Shown in pieces: positions 24,074 through 24,132 of a stretch of 24,132 nt of DNA. Below the pieces are notes generated by a model that made no database searches, was not told where the DNA came from, and saw nothing but the letters and a program-made list of their open reading frames with translations. The position numbers and the translations under genes were made by a program. Origin of the DNA: JANPCX01 sp046049865 (lineage in GTDB: Bacteria > Pseudomonadota > Gammaproteobacteria > Burkholderiales > Burkholderiaceae_C); assembly GCA_046049865.1 (NCBI GenBank), contig JBJOQO010000050.1, positions 1 through 24,132 of the forward strand, in the 5' to 3' direction. How positions within the stretch are numbered: the first letter of the stretch is position 1; each line of letters starts with the position of its first letter.

Positions 24074-24132
24074 CCGGTGCAGTGTTCGGTGCGCTGGAGG
24101 TTTCAGGTGGCACCCAGCGGTGCGGCAGAAGT

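Overview
The window looks like chromosomal DNA from a betaproteobacterium, most likely Burkholderiales, family Comamonadaceae. This rests on the high GC content and on the character of the OxyR, RF3, UbiA, ProC and glutamate dehydrogenase sequences; no rRNA or tRNA is present to confirm it.

Left end (1-4143), accessory DNA. The window opens inside the 3' end of an IS481-type transposase gene (minus strand). It is cut at position 126 by a complete IS5-family element (127-1305) with visible inverted repeats. The right flank of the element does not continue the broken transposase, so the locus has been rearranged. Next comes a 529-residue protein with a SERAC1-like serine hydrolase domain and an unrecognised C-terminal domain (1349-2938). 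Convergent with it, and touching it stop codon to stop codon, is a retron-type reverse transcriptase (3928-2939, minus). Just upstream of the RT lies a candidate msr-msd RNA (4050-3962), bounded by a perfect 11-bp inverted repeat and holding three small stem-loops. The RT, its RNA and the hydrolase are the best candidate here for an undescribed system, plausibly anti-phage. The partnership is inferred from adjacency only.

Region 4144-8265, oxidative stress and signalling. A Yip1-like membrane protein precedes oxyR, with both redox cysteines at C199 and C208. An HDOD protein is convergent with oxyR and divergent from dps, whose ferroxidase residues are intact. A small methylesterase-like alpha/beta hydrolase follows dps by 11 bp. 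OxyR and Dps fit together as regulator and likely target.

Region 8289-13652. A 951-residue exported, cysteine-rich protein of unknown family has a hairpin just before its ribosome binding site. Upstream, on the same strand, is a Ycf46-like AAA+ ATPase. Divergent from that is a DJ-1/PfpI protein.

Region 13756-18731, core metabolism: prfC (RF3), ubiA (ubiquinone synthesis), an NAD(P)-dependent glutamate dehydrogenase with a clear terminator and an upstream dyad operator candidate, and proC. Glutamate dehydrogenase and ProC are both linked to glutamate and proline metabolism.

Region 18839-24132, an envelope gene cluster on the plus strand: a COG3014-like lipoprotein, a YcfL-like protein, LpoB, an LpoB/CsgG-like exported protein, an alpha/beta-hydrolase lipoprotein and a small lipoprotein. 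LpoB and YcfL suggest a role in peptidoglycan synthase activation. A strong terminator-like hairpin sits inside the start of the hydrolase-lipoprotein gene and may separate it from the LpoB operon.

No gene-free stretch exceeds about 300 bases. The largest gaps are 11145-11411, 3929-4143, 6823-7030 and 17728-17903, and each is described below. No CRISPR array, tRNA or rRNA was seen.
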